Of a stretch of DNA of 30,132 nt, positions 8,851 through 15,666 are shown in pieces. This DNA comes from Acetobacter sp. UBA5411 (GTDB lineage Bacteria; Pseudomonadota; Alphaproteobacteria; Acetobacterales; Acetobacteraceae). The stretch lies in contig NZ_DHNR01000042.1 in assembly GCF_002409645.1 (NCBI RefSeq), positions 1 to 30,132 of the forward strand, written 5' to 3'. The notes beneath the pieces are model-generated. The model ran no database searches and had not been told where the DNA came from. It saw only the letters and a program-made list of their open reading frames with translations. Position 1 is the stretch's first letter. Each line of letters begins with the position of its first letter. Both the position numbers and the translations under genes were made by a program.

Positions 8851-8892
8851 GTGACTGTTTCAAAAGTCGATAATAAGCCTGAAAACGTGAGT
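8851..8892 (+). repeat. Left terminal inverted repeat
   Basis: Matches the reverse complement of 11323-11364 at 41 of 42 positions (T versus G at the 21st base). A further shared block TTTACCTTAAA lies just inside, at about 8915-8925. Confidence 0.85.
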
Positions 8893-8993
8893 AATACCCA
8901 GCAAGCTTGGTCAGTTTTACCTTAAAACGTCAAAAGCCGCACAAACGGTAAACCACGGATATAATACTGTAAAATCCGTGGCTTGCAATTTTA

Positions 8994-9464
8994 TCAGTGC
9001 GGGATACCAATGACATTTAATCTGCCACCTACCGCTCCCAGATTATTTTGATTTTGTCGTTGCTGCTGACGACGCATCTGAGCCTGTTGCCAATCTTGTT
9101 GCTGTTGTGCTTGTCGCTCTTTTTCTTGCTGATCATATAGAGCAGTAGTTTTGAAATGCGTAGGATCAATAGGTTGAATGATGTTTACTTCTGCAACGCC
9201 TGATACAATGCCAGCTTGCCAGAGGGATATGGTTTCAAAGGCAGAAGTAGAAACTTTACCTGTGCAAACAACGCTTCCATCATTCAAATTATGTTTTTCA
9301 ATATTTGATATATCTATATTGACAGTATCATCATAATTGAAAGAACTGGTCAGTTGAGTTTTTGCCTCTTGTATTGTCCTCGGATCATTGCACACATCTT
9401 TGGCGTATAATGCGGAGGAATGTAGGGCTATAAAAGCACAAACAGTGATTACTGTATTTTTCAT
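8994..9464 (-). CDS. Secreted Gln-rich hypothetical protein (passenger gene)
   Basis: A 156-residue protein of unknown function. The N terminus (MKNTVITVCAFIALHSSALYAK) is a classic Sec signal peptide with an AYA-K-like cleavage site, so the product is probably periplasmic or secreted. Two cysteines in the mature part (in DVCNDP and VVCTGK) could form a disulfide. The C-terminal third is Gln-rich and probably coiled (QQEKERQAQQQQDWQQ). A GGAAG ribosome site precedes the ATG. It lies within the AT-rich mobile unit, downstream of the small ORF 9525-9728 and separated from it by a strong terminator. No known family was recognised. Confidence 0.7.
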   Translation of the reverse strand: MKNTVITVCAFIALHSSALYAKDVCNDPRTIQEAKTQLTSSFNYDDTVNIDISNIEKHNLNDGSVVCTGKVSTSAFETISLWQAGIVSGVAEVNIIQPIDPTHFKTTALYDQQEKERQAQQQQDWQQAQMRRQQQRQNQNNLGAVGGRLNVIGIPH

Positions 9465-9490
9465 TTTTCTTCCAGATAAATAGAAATTGA

Positions 9491-9521
9491 AAAAGGCACC
9501 TAGAATTTCTAGGTGCCTTTT
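9491..9521 (-). terminator. Strong bidirectional terminator hairpin
   Basis: A near-perfect palindrome: AAAAGGCACCTAG / CTAGGTGCCTTTT (13-bp stem, 5-base loop) with T-runs on both strands. It ends the minus-strand small ORF 9525-9728. The downstream secreted-protein gene starts only 27 bases later, so that gene is fed either by read-through or by a promoter overlapping the hairpin. Confidence 0.85.
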
Positions 9522-9524
9522 GCT

Positions 9525-9728
9525 TTATCGACGAACTTCTTGAGGGTTACTGAAAAATTTTGGGTTGCCATACTGCATATTAATCAGATCTTTTGCCTTG
9601 ACAGGATCGTCAGCCTGTACCGTTATTTCTTGGATAGATCCTGACTTCAAAACAATTTTGGCTTTGTACAACTTGGTAGCCATAACTATGCCTCGCTTTT
9701 TCGTCCTACGACAGACGAGTTTGCTCAT
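9525..9728 (-). CDS. Small hypothetical protein (passenger gene)
   Basis: A 67-residue product if translation starts at 9728, where AGGAGG lies an ideal distance upstream. A second start at 9683 with GAGG would give a 52-residue protein beginning MATKLYKAKIVLKSG, which looks like the folded part. The frame is also open upstream to a GTG at 9818 (97 residues). The core reads like a small beta-beta-alpha domain with the motif VKAKDLINMQYGNP. Such short proteins occur on mobile elements, but no named family was recognised. A terminator follows directly. Start choice is uncertain, but the presence of a gene is likely. Confidence 0.6.
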   Translation of the reverse strand: MSKLVCRRTKKRGIVMATKLYKAKIVLKSGSIQEITVQADDPVKAKDLINMQYGNPKFFSNPQEVRR

Positions 9729-9910
9729 CGGTGCCTCCTGGCGTCGGGCGGGTCGTAGCGTGTTTACACGAGGCATAGTCACGCCCTGCCTATTTCCCAG
9801 ACGATAAACAGCTTTCACCGTTCACCGCTGGACCATAAGTCCGGGTGTTATATTTAGCAGGCCACCCGACATAGGGGCCGCCTCGTGTAAAAAGGCGCTA
9901 CGACACGCCA
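9729..9910 (-). ncRNA. Possible structured leader RNA
   Basis: Upstream of the small ORF, the minus strand can form a nested structure. A long-range stem joins 9904-9880 (GTCGTAGCG...ACACGAGGC) with about 9773-9750 (GCCTCGTGTAAA...CGCTACGAC). It encloses a hairpin CGGGTG / CACCCG and a hairpin GGAC-TTATG-GTCC. A tandem CGGTGAA CGGTGAA also lies inside. No known RNA family was recognised. The same DNA is open as a reading frame from 9818, so it may be a translated leader. Confidence 0.4.
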
Positions 9911-9992
9911 CTAATGAGCATAGCACGGCATGACGTGGCACACCACCATTCGACATAACTCATTGATTTAAGATGACATTAATTTTTTTAAC

Positions 9993-10020
9993 TTGATTTT
10001 GGTGCTATTTATATTACGAT
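9993..10020 (+). promoter_or_regulatory. Candidate transposase promoter
   Basis: TTGATT at 9993-9998 and TACGAT at 10015-10020 with a 16-base spacer, 30 bases ahead of the transposase start. It sits in very AT-rich DNA, so chance matches are easy. Confidence 0.35.
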
Positions 10021-10049
10021 AGAGGAATTATATTTGTGGCTGACATGTG

Positions 10050-10844
10050 ATGGCCTACGATACAGATCTCACTGATGAACAGTGGGCGCTTATCAGGCAT
10101 CGCATCCCGCGAGCCAAAAAAGGAGGACGCCCAAGGTCTACCAATATGCGGCGCGTGATAGACGCCATTATGTACGTGGTCACTCACGGCTGTAAGTGGA
10201 GAGGTTTACCCAAAGACTTTCCGCCGTGGGAAACTGTGTACCGATACTTTTGCGCTATCCACAGACGCGGCCTGTGGCGAAACATCCACTACGATTTGTA
10301 CAAGGAAATCCGCCATAAGGCGGGCAAGTCAAAACGGCCTACCTTGCTCATCATTGATAGTCAGAGCGTCAAAACTGGTAAATGCGCCAGTGCTGAAACC
10401 AAAGGCTATGATGGAGGCAAGCGGGTAAAGGGCAGAAAACGGCATGTCCTTGTTGATAGTATGGGACTGCTAGTTGACGTTCAAGTGACTCCCGCCAACG
10501 TGCATGACACCAAGGGCGCACGGCTCCTTTTGGAGAAGTACAAGCGACGGGAAAAGAAGCCAAAGGTCAAAAAGATCATTGGTGACAAGGGATATCGTGG
10601 TGAATTGTTGAATGGCTTTGTACGAAAAGCGTTCAACGCCGTGGTTGAAATTGGTGAGAACCATACCAACATGGTGAGAGGCTTCGTGCCAGCCCACAAA
10701 CGTTGGCTGGTGGAACGAGGTTTAGCGTGGCTGGGAGACTATTGGCGCTTGTCTATTGATAGAGAGCGCTACCCTGCTCGCAGTATGTCGATGATTAGGC
10801 TGGCCTTTATCAGACTGATGTTGAGGCGGTTGGTGCCTGTATAG
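10050..10844 (+). CDS. IS5-family DDE transposase
   Basis: A 264-residue transposase that cuts and rejoins DNA at element ends. The N-terminal DUF4096-like part (LTDEQWALI...GGRPRSTNMRRVIDA...GCKWRGLP) is followed by the DDE catalytic core. First Asp in IIDSQSVKTG (about residue 105), YDGGKRVKGRKRHVLVDS after it, second Asp in IGDKGYRGE (about 183), and Glu in LVERGLAWLGDYWR (about 226). It appears intact and uninterrupted. The ATG at 10050 is preferred over the GTG three bases earlier. It belongs to the IS5 superfamily, IS1031/IS427-like. The next gene starts 18 bases after its stop, which leaves no room for a usual IS end there. Confidence 0.93.
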   Translation: MAYDTDLTDEQWALIRHRIPRAKKGGRPRSTNMRRVIDAIMYVVTHGCKWRGLPKDFPPWETVYRYFCAIHRRGLWRNIHYDLYKEIRHKAGKSKRPTLLIIDSQSVKTGKCASAETKGYDGGKRVKGRKRHVLVDSMGLLVDVQVTPANVHDTKGARLLLEKYKRREKKPKVKKIIGDKGYRGELLNGFVRKAFNAVVEIGENHTNMVRGFVPAHKRWLVERGLAWLGDYWRLSIDRERYPARSMSMIRLAFIRLMLRRLVPV

Positions 10845-10862
10845 TAAAAAGGAAAACGTAGT

Positions 10863-11084
10863 ATGACAGAATTCCCCGACATGGCTATTCTTCCTAATTT
10901 GTACCTGATTACCGCCATAGGAAAAGAATTAGTAAATAAAGAAATTATTTCCAAAGAGGATATTATTGCCAACATAAAAAACATGCTTCCATCTGAAGGA
11001 TCTAAAGAAAAAGAAGCATCCAGACGCACCCTGTTTCTAACAGCAGAGATTGAAAATGTCATCTCTGCTGTTAGAAAATGGTAA
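10863..11084 (+). CDS. Small hypothetical protein (passenger gene)
   Basis: A 73-residue acidic/lysine-rich, probably helical protein of unknown function (MTEFPDMAIL...ENVISAVRKW). AAGGA lies 9 bases before the ATG, and the gene follows the transposase by 18 bases, so they may share a transcript. Codon use is AT-rich like the rest of the element. No signal peptide and no membrane segment were seen. The stop codon abuts the stop of an opposing short frame. Confidence 0.55.
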   Translation: MTEFPDMAILPNLYLITAIGKELVNKEIISKEDIIANIKNMLPSEGSKEKEASRRTLFLTAEIENVISAVRKW

Positions 11085-11195
11085 TTACCAATTCAGAGGT
11101 ATAGGAACACCTTCTTTCTTGGCTTTGTCAAGATATTTAACGAAGATATGATCGTTGTGACTTCGTATATGAAAAATTCGTAGCAGAAAGTTCAT
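11085..11195 (-). CDS. Possible 36-residue ORF
   Basis: A short minus-strand frame (MNFLLRIFHIRSHND...KKEGVPIPLNW), too short for standard gene finding, that ends exactly where the opposing 73-codon gene ends. The ribosome site is poor and the upstream in-frame stop lies near the terminator at 11218-11243. It reads like protein, but this is weak evidence. It could be the tail of a broken gene. Confidence 0.25.
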   Translation of the reverse strand: MNFLLRIFHIRSHNDHIFVKYLDKAKKEGVPIPLNW

Positions 11196-11217
11196 CTTTT
11201 TGTTCCAAACGTCAATA

Positions 11218-11243
11218 AAGGCAGGGCAAAATCGCCCTGCTTT
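11218..11243. terminator. Terminator hairpin
   Basis: Stem GCAGGGC (11221-11227) / GCCCTGC (11234-11240), loop AAAATC, extended by A-T pairs and followed by T-rich sequence. It probably ends the transposase/73-codon transcript. Confidence 0.7.
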
Positions 11244-11322
11244 AATTTACCAAAAAGGTGATAATTAACTTTTCATCAAAACGCTGCCTTTAAGGTAAAC
11301 CCACTCAAATAGCCTGACTACG

Positions 11323-11364
11323 ACTCACGTTTTCAGGCTTATTCTCGACTTTTGAAACAGTCAC
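11323..11364 (-). repeat. Right terminal inverted repeat
   Basis: The inverted partner of 8851-8892, with one mismatch in 42. It is followed directly by TTA, the same three bases that precede the left repeat. Confidence 0.85.
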
Positions 11365-11424
11365 TTAGAAGAGAGACGCCCAAAAACTTTTTAGCATGCA
11401 TCAGGCTTCGCTTAAAAAGCTTCT
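11365..11424. repeat. Flank with repeat-like remnant
   Basis: The minus strand here reads LKKLFKRSLMHAKKFLGV, similar in character to the dispersed intergenic repeats remembered from acetic acid bacteria. No gene is called. Confidence 0.3.
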
Positions 11425-11865
11425 TTAAGGTGCCACTCGCATCTGATCGTCTTTCAAACGAGTCTGCGTTGACAGAGGCATTGTCATTGTCGGACAGACC
11501 TTCTGCACTTCCTGCCGTTTGATCGCAGCCAGTCTTTTTGTCTGTTTCTCGATTGCTGCATCGGAAACTTCATCGCCGAGAGGTTTCCCCTCTGGTGATA
11601 AAGTTACGCCATTCATGATTCCAATTCCTTGAATGGGGTCGAATTTTACAAAAAAACCATCATCCGCAGTATCTTTGCCACTCGACACAGCATCTGACTG
11701 CTTCTGCCGCAGCAAGGTAATCTGATCCGAAACCCGCACATCTTCCGCGAAGAGATGACGGCAATCCATCGCCTCATAGTCCGGAGACGCCAGAGCAAAG
11801 TCCCTTCCTGCGCAGGAAAGAATTATAAAAGTTCCAATCTGAAGCGTTTTCTTCAAGGTCACCAT
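11425..11865 (-). CDS. Small exported hypothetical protein
   Basis: A 146-residue protein of unknown function. The start at 11865 is chosen over the longer frame because GGGAG precedes it and it gives a proper signal peptide (MVTLKKTLQIGTFIILSCA, cleavage near ALAS). The mature part is helical and charged with two cysteines (MDCRHLF and VQKVCPT), which may pair. It follows the porin gene by 67 bases on the same strand and is probably co-transcribed with it. A periplasmic role linked to the porin is conceivable but is only inferred from position. Confidence 0.65.
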   Translation of the reverse strand: MVTLKKTLQIGTFIILSCAGRDFALASPDYEAMDCRHLFAEDVRVSDQITLLRQKQSDAVSSGKDTADDGFFVKFDPIQGIGIMNGVTLSPEGKPLGDEVSDAAIEKQTKRLAAIKRQEVQKVCPTMTMPLSTQTRLKDDQMRVAP

Positions 11866-11932
11866 ACCACTCTCCCTCAACCACGATATTCGGCAGTGCA
11901 TCCGCCCAATGATGTCATCCACTTATCCAGCA

Positions 11933-13135
11933 TCAGTACTGGAACTGCATGCCCAGAAGAAAAGCATTTGAGGTACGTGTGTTGGCAGGATGGTAACGCA
12001 CATAATCGAACGTGAAACGAAGGTTATGACCATCCATCACGTAGTTGGCTCCAGCATCAAACTGGGTGGTTTTCGGATGTCCCGGTCCGTAAAGATCCTT
12101 TTTAAAACGGAACTGCTGATAACGGACCAGAGGCTGAAGACGACCCCATCCCAGTTTGTAGGGAATCAGATACGCCGTGCTGGCAAGAAAGGCTGTGCCG
12201 TTATTGATTCCACCGACGTTTCCATATTCCGGGGCCCGCTGACCATATCCCGCAGCGATATCCTTCACACCATCAGTGTAATACTGGTAATACGCCCCTT
12301 CCAGAGTATAGACACCAGACTCAGCGTTCTTTCCGATCTTCTTTTCAAAAAGACCGTCAATATTCCAGGCTTTGTAATCACCCTTCTGTTCAGCGTTGCC
12401 GACACCATCGACTTCATATTGTCCGGCCAGACCGATCGCGAGAATATCAGCCTTACCGTAGTAGGTGCTGGCGGTGTAATAAGCAGGTGAAGGCTCAGGA
12501 TCGAGAAAATTGTATTCCATACGGCCAGCAAACAAAGGATGTTCGCCGTAGTTCGATCCACCATGCACCCAGTTATGTCCGCGATACACACCAAGAGTAT
12601 AACGGAACCGGTCTTTCAGCGTCTTGCCCCACACCGTGATACCATCATCACGGCCTGCCCATGCTCCCGGATATTGGGAAACAATGGGGTAAGCATAGGT
12701 GCTGAGAAAGTAAGGACCATCAAGATTGGACCGGTCACTTCCCGTCAGCATACGACCGAACCAGACATTGAATTCTTTCCAGGGCTCAACCTGAAGAATA
12801 CCGTCGAGCACGTTCCAGTTACCGTCCCTCAATCGCTCAAGATTGAGGGTCGTCTTGACGTATTTATGAAACTGCGCACCCATGTAAATACGCAGATCCG
12901 CAGCACTGGCAGCACTCGAATTACTTGGTGTCGCAGCCGGGTCCTGGGTCATATACTGGGCTCTGACGCCAACACCGAATGTAAAATACTGGTTTTTTCC
13001 GAAATTGACGGTCATCGCGGCCTGAGAGTGCTGCGGCAACATCATTCCGAGCGTCGTGAACGCCGACAGGATGCTTCCATAACGAAGCAGTTTCTTTTTT
13101 CGGTCCGAAGAAAACCGTGACACTCGCGCAATCAT
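11933..13135 (-). CDS. Outer-membrane porin, FmdC-like
   Basis: A 400-residue beta-barrel porin. A signal peptide ends near SQAA at about residue 40 (GSILSAFTTLGMMLPQHSQAA). The mature chain alternates aromatic and polar residues throughout and ends in Phe-Gln-Tyr, the usual C-terminal aromatic for barrel assembly. Stretches such as RIYMGAQFHKYVKTTLNLE, WFGRMLTGSDR and GRDDGITVWGK resemble porins that accompany urea/short-chain-amide uptake (FmdC type). That link is from memory and not proven here. The start at 13135 follows GGGGG at a 5-base distance. It could admit urea or amides for UrtA 7 kb away, or another small solute. Confidence 0.75.
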   Translation of the reverse strand: MIARVSRFSSDRKKKLLRYGSILSAFTTLGMMLPQHSQAAMTVNFGKNQYFTFGVGVRAQYMTQDPAATPSNSSAASAADLRIYMGAQFHKYVKTTLNLERLRDGNWNVLDGILQVEPWKEFNVWFGRMLTGSDRSNLDGPYFLSTYAYPIVSQYPGAWAGRDDGITVWGKTLKDRFRYTLGVYRGHNWVHGGSNYGEHPLFAGRMEYNFLDPEPSPAYYTASTYYGKADILAIGLAGQYEVDGVGNAEQKGDYKAWNIDGLFEKKIGKNAESGVYTLEGAYYQYYTDGVKDIAAGYGQRAPEYGNVGGINNGTAFLASTAYLIPYKLGWGRLQPLVRYQQFRFKKDLYGPGHPKTTQFDAGANYVMDGHNLRFTFDYVRYHPANTRTSNAFLLGMQFQY

Positions 13136-13438
13136 GAACACCCCCTCTTATGGCCGTAGCCATCACCCGGCGACATGATTACGTTACGGCAACGTATCGT
13201 GCGGGAGGAATGCGTAAAATTACCTATATGTAAGACTGCCGCAAACCGTAGCAACACTCAGGAAACACTTCCTGCAAAGTCAAATCGAAATAAGCTTTTG
13301 ATAGGAATGATAAATTTTAAAAATCATACCGATAGAAGATCTTGATGAACCTTCTCACAACAGGATCGGAACAAAAATTCCCTTTAAAAAAACAGCTTTT
13401 CATATCAAAAATTTTGGCAATATATCCAATCGTACACT
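13136..13438. promoter_or_regulatory. Porin upstream region with inverted repeats
   Basis: A 303-bp AT-rich gap between the LysR gene and the porin gene. It holds TGGC-CGTA-GCCA at 13151-13162 and TACGTT-N5-AACGTA at 13180-13196, either of which could be an operator or leader hairpin. No other feature was seen. Confidence 0.4.
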
Positions 13439-14338
13439 CTATCCATCAGAAACAATAAAAACACTTTTCTCCTGAGATATTCGCTCTCTTAACCAAAGAG
13501 CTGCTGGACCGTGCACCTTTTTCTTATGCCATACGATCGACAAGGGAACCTCGTGATGACCGGCATCAAACAACAGTTCAGGCACGACAATGTGCGAAGC
13601 CACCGGCGAAGACGCCAGAACATGATCTGAAATAAAAGCCCATCCTACCCCGTGTTTGACCATTTCCAGAATGAGCCAGTTACTTTCAACCCACCAGACT
13701 TCAGCGGCTATACGCAAGCTTTCCCTTTTCTGCTTCTTGCCTCGGGACGCCACCAAAATCTGGCGATAACGTTTCAGCTCCTCCCAGGCCACAGGCTGCG
13801 TTGCCAGTGGATGATCCCGGCCACAGACCAGCCGAAGCGGCACACGTCCTATCGTCCGAAAGGCAAGATCAACCGGAGGTGTTGTCTGCTGCCACATCAC
13901 GCCGAGATCCGCCGTCCCGGCCAACACCATGTGGCCAACGTCTTCCATCAGCGGTAACAGCAGTTCCAGTTCGACATGCGGAAAACGGGCTGCAAAATCC
14001 TGAAAAATGGAACCAAGCGCATTTTCCGGATAAAGTTCGTCGATAGCGACAACAAGGCGATTTTCCACCCCCTCTTCCAGAGACCGGGCCACGCCAACCA
14101 GATGCTCCCGCCGATCCAGAACGACACGCGTTTCCTCAAGCAGTCTCTGACCAGCCGGTGTCAGAACCGGCACGCGCCCTTCCCTGCTGAACAGCAACAC
14201 TCCGAGATCATCTTCCAGATTGCTGATATGCGTGCTGATCGCTGACTGCGCCTTGCCAGTCCTGCGTGCCGCCGCAGAAAAGGAACCGGCTAATGCGGCT
14301 TCTACAAACGCCTCCAGTTGTTCAAAAGAGATACTCAT
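13439..14338 (-). CDS. LysR-family transcriptional regulator
   Basis: A 299-residue LysR-type regulator. The N-terminal winged helix-turn-helix is clear (FEQLEAFVEAALAGSFSAAARRTGKAQSAISTHI, the helices within residues 4-38), followed by a linker helix and the two-lobed effector domain from about residue 90. It is divergent from the efflux gene at 14405 with a 66-base gap, the arrangement of AceR/AceI in Acinetobacter, so it most likely activates that gene in response to a cationic compound. It also lies upstream of the porin on the same strand, so porin control cannot be excluded. Confidence 0.9.
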   Translation of the reverse strand: MSISFEQLEAFVEAALAGSFSAAARRTGKAQSAISTHISNLEDDLGVLLFSREGRVPVLTPAGQRLLEETRVVLDRREHLVGVARSLEEGVENRLVVAIDELYPENALGSIFQDFAARFPHVELELLLPLMEDVGHMVLAGTADLGVMWQQTTPPVDLAFRTIGRVPLRLVCGRDHPLATQPVAWEELKRYRQILVASRGKKQKRESLRIAAEVWWVESNWLILEMVKHGVGWAFISDHVLASSPVASHIVVPELLFDAGHHEVPLSIVWHKKKVHGPAALWLRERISQEKSVFIVSDG

Positions 14339-14404
14339 TGACCTATCTTTAAAACAGATTGATTCTAACTTTTCCCATCTGAAAATCCATGTAGATTGCC
14401 GCGC
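14339..14404. promoter_or_regulatory. LysR / efflux divergent promoter with LysR boxes
   Basis: Two dyads lie in the gap: ATCT-N7-AGAT at 14345-14359, which fits the LysR T-N11-A rule, and ATCT-N12-AGAT at 14377-14396. They are candidate recognition and activation sites for the adjacent LysR protein. Confidence 0.5.
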
Positions 14405-14887
14405 ATGTCAACCGAATCTACTCAATCTTCCCCAGCCATGCGTTCCGGTGCCGATCGCCTCCGTCATACGGTGCTGTTCGAATGTCTTGCGCTGGCTATT
14501 GTTATACCGTGCGGGAGCATGCTGTTTGGCGTGCAGGCTTCAGACATGGGGGTCATCGGCGTCGGCAGTGCTGTTACTGCGGCACTGTGGAATTATGGAT
14601 ACAATCTATTTTTCGACCGCACGATGGTCCGCCTGACAGGCTCGACCCGAAAGAGCATCCCCGTGCGACTGCTGCACACGCTCCTGTTTGAAATAGGATT
14701 ACAGCTCGTACTGTTGCCCGCAATTGCGCTCTATCTCGGTATCTCGCTCATGCAGGCCTTTTCGCTCAACATGGCGATCGCACTCTTTTATCTGGCCTAT
14801 GCGTTTCTGTTCAACATAGCCTATGACTCGATCTTTCCGGCAGGAGGCGTTGCCGCGAAATCATCTTCGACCGTACCGGCCGAATAA
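14405..14887 (+). CDS. PACE-family multidrug efflux protein
   Basis: A 160-residue inner-membrane protein with four hydrophobic segments and the internal repeat of the PACE family (proteobacterial antimicrobial compound efflux; AceI type). Each half starts with a similar motif: RLRHTVLFECLALAIV at about residues 21-36 and LLHTLLFEIGLQLVL in the middle. Each also carries an asparagine-rich helix end, WNYGYNLFFDR in the first half and FNIAYDSIFP in the second. Family members export chlorhexidine, short-chain diamines and biocides by proton exchange. A TTG nine bases upstream is less likely as the start. Divergent LysR control supports the assignment. Confidence 0.85.
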   Translation: MSTESTQSSPAMRSGADRLRHTVLFECLALAIVIPCGSMLFGVQASDMGVIGVGSAVTAALWNYGYNLFFDRTMVRLTGSTRKSIPVRLLHTLLFEIGLQLVLLPAIALYLGISLMQAFSLNMAIALFYLAYAFLFNIAYDSIFPAGGVAAKSSSTVPAE

Positions 14888-14903
14888 AAGGCTACCTGAA
14901 ATT

Positions 14904-14936
14904 ATCAGGACAGGCTCTAATGAAACCTGTCCTGAT
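14904..14936. terminator. Bidirectional terminator between convergent genes
   Basis: A perfect 11-bp stem ATCAGGACAGG / CCTGTCCTGAT with an 11-base loop lies between the stop of the efflux gene and the stop of the opposing exported-protein gene. Confidence 0.8.
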
Positions 14937-14942
14937 TGTATT

Positions 14943-15539
14943 TCACATATGACTGGACGTTCTCTTCGTCTCATCTTCCGCACTGCCTGTGTCCACAGCC
15001 GGAACAAGATCAGAATGATGGACGAACCCCGGCACAGTCGGCGCTGATCCCCTGACATCAGGGACAGCACCACCCTGTATGCATCCCGCTTTGCTTCCCG
15101 TATCGGAAACATGCACGACCGGCGCAGCCTGTCCGTTCTGACTCATCGTGACTATCTTGGAACAGGCCGCGCCATTCCCGCTCCAGCTCACGCTGGTAAT
15201 GGACTGGTAAGAAGACCCGCCTGTCATGCCCGCCGCTGGCGCTGCTACAGCTGGCGTATGCTGGGCGACTTCAATCATCCGCTGCTCAGCCTTCTGCATC
15301 ATCGCCATCTGCTGTGCCATCATGCGGTCCATATTCTCAAAGAGAGACTGCATGGGCACGACATTGACGGGCTGGGCAGCAGGCGTACGGATCAGCACAC
15401 CGATCTGATGCCCCTGAGTATCAACGACCCGGATCAGTTCCTGCGCCATCGCCTGTGGCGAAAACGATGCTGTCGCCACACCGGCGACCAAGGCAACCGC
15501 TGAAAGTTTGCCCAGAAAAGACTGTCTGAAGAAACGCAT
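14943..15539 (-). CDS. Exported hypothetical protein
   Basis: A 198-residue protein. The start at 15539 is preferred to the much longer frame because GGAGG precedes it and because it opens with a signal peptide (MRFFRQSFLGKLSAVALVAG..., cleavage near AMA-QE). A Met/Gln-rich helix lies at about residues 70-90 (DRMMAQQMAMMQKAEQRM). The rest is low-complexity, with two cysteines (AACSKI and AGCIQG). No family was recognised. It follows urtE by 127 bases on the same strand but has its own upstream space, so it may be separate. Confidence 0.65.
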   Translation of the reverse strand: MRFFRQSFLGKLSAVALVAGVATASFSPQAMAQELIRVVDTQGHQIGVLIRTPAAQPVNVVPMQSLFENMDRMMAQQMAMMQKAEQRMIEVAQHTPAVAAPAAGMTGGSSYQSITSVSWSGNGAACSKIVTMSQNGQAAPVVHVSDTGSKAGCIQGGAVPDVRGSAPTVPGFVHHSDLVPAVDTGSAEDETKRTSSHM

Positions 15540-15666
15540 CACCAAACCCTCCATCAGGAAAATCTGTCTCTCGTTTCGTGGCCCGAAAACAGTTACCAAT
15601 CTGTTTACGCAGCCATCAGAAATCAAGGGTTTTCGCTTCCAAAAACTGAAACCCTGATCCTCAGCT

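Larger units (their letters stand above)
8851..11364. mobile_element. Putative 2.5-kb IS5/IS1031-like element with passenger genes
   Basis: Bounded by inverted repeats 8851-8892 and 11323-11364 (42 bp with one mismatch, ends GTGACTGTTTCAAAAGTCGA). It is flanked on both sides by TTA (8848-8850 and 11365-11367), a 3-bp direct repeat of the TNA type reported for IS1031-like members of the IS5 family. It encloses an IS5-type DDE transposase and several AT-rich genes unlike the urease operon next door. No shorter inverted repeat was found hugging the transposase, so the outer repeats are the best candidate ends. Alternatively an old IS was inserted in an unrelated inverted-repeat island. Confidence 0.65.

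Noticed and set aside
8691..8873. 60-codon ORF after ureG
   Set aside because: It spans palindromic repeats and runs into the left inverted repeat of the mobile element. It looks like the repeat-derived pseudo-ORFs common in this family.
9880..10900. Stand-alone short IS around the transposase
   Set aside because: No inverted repeat was found between 9950-10047 and 10845-10900, and a likely gene starts 18 bases after the transposase. The outer 42-bp repeats fit better as ends.
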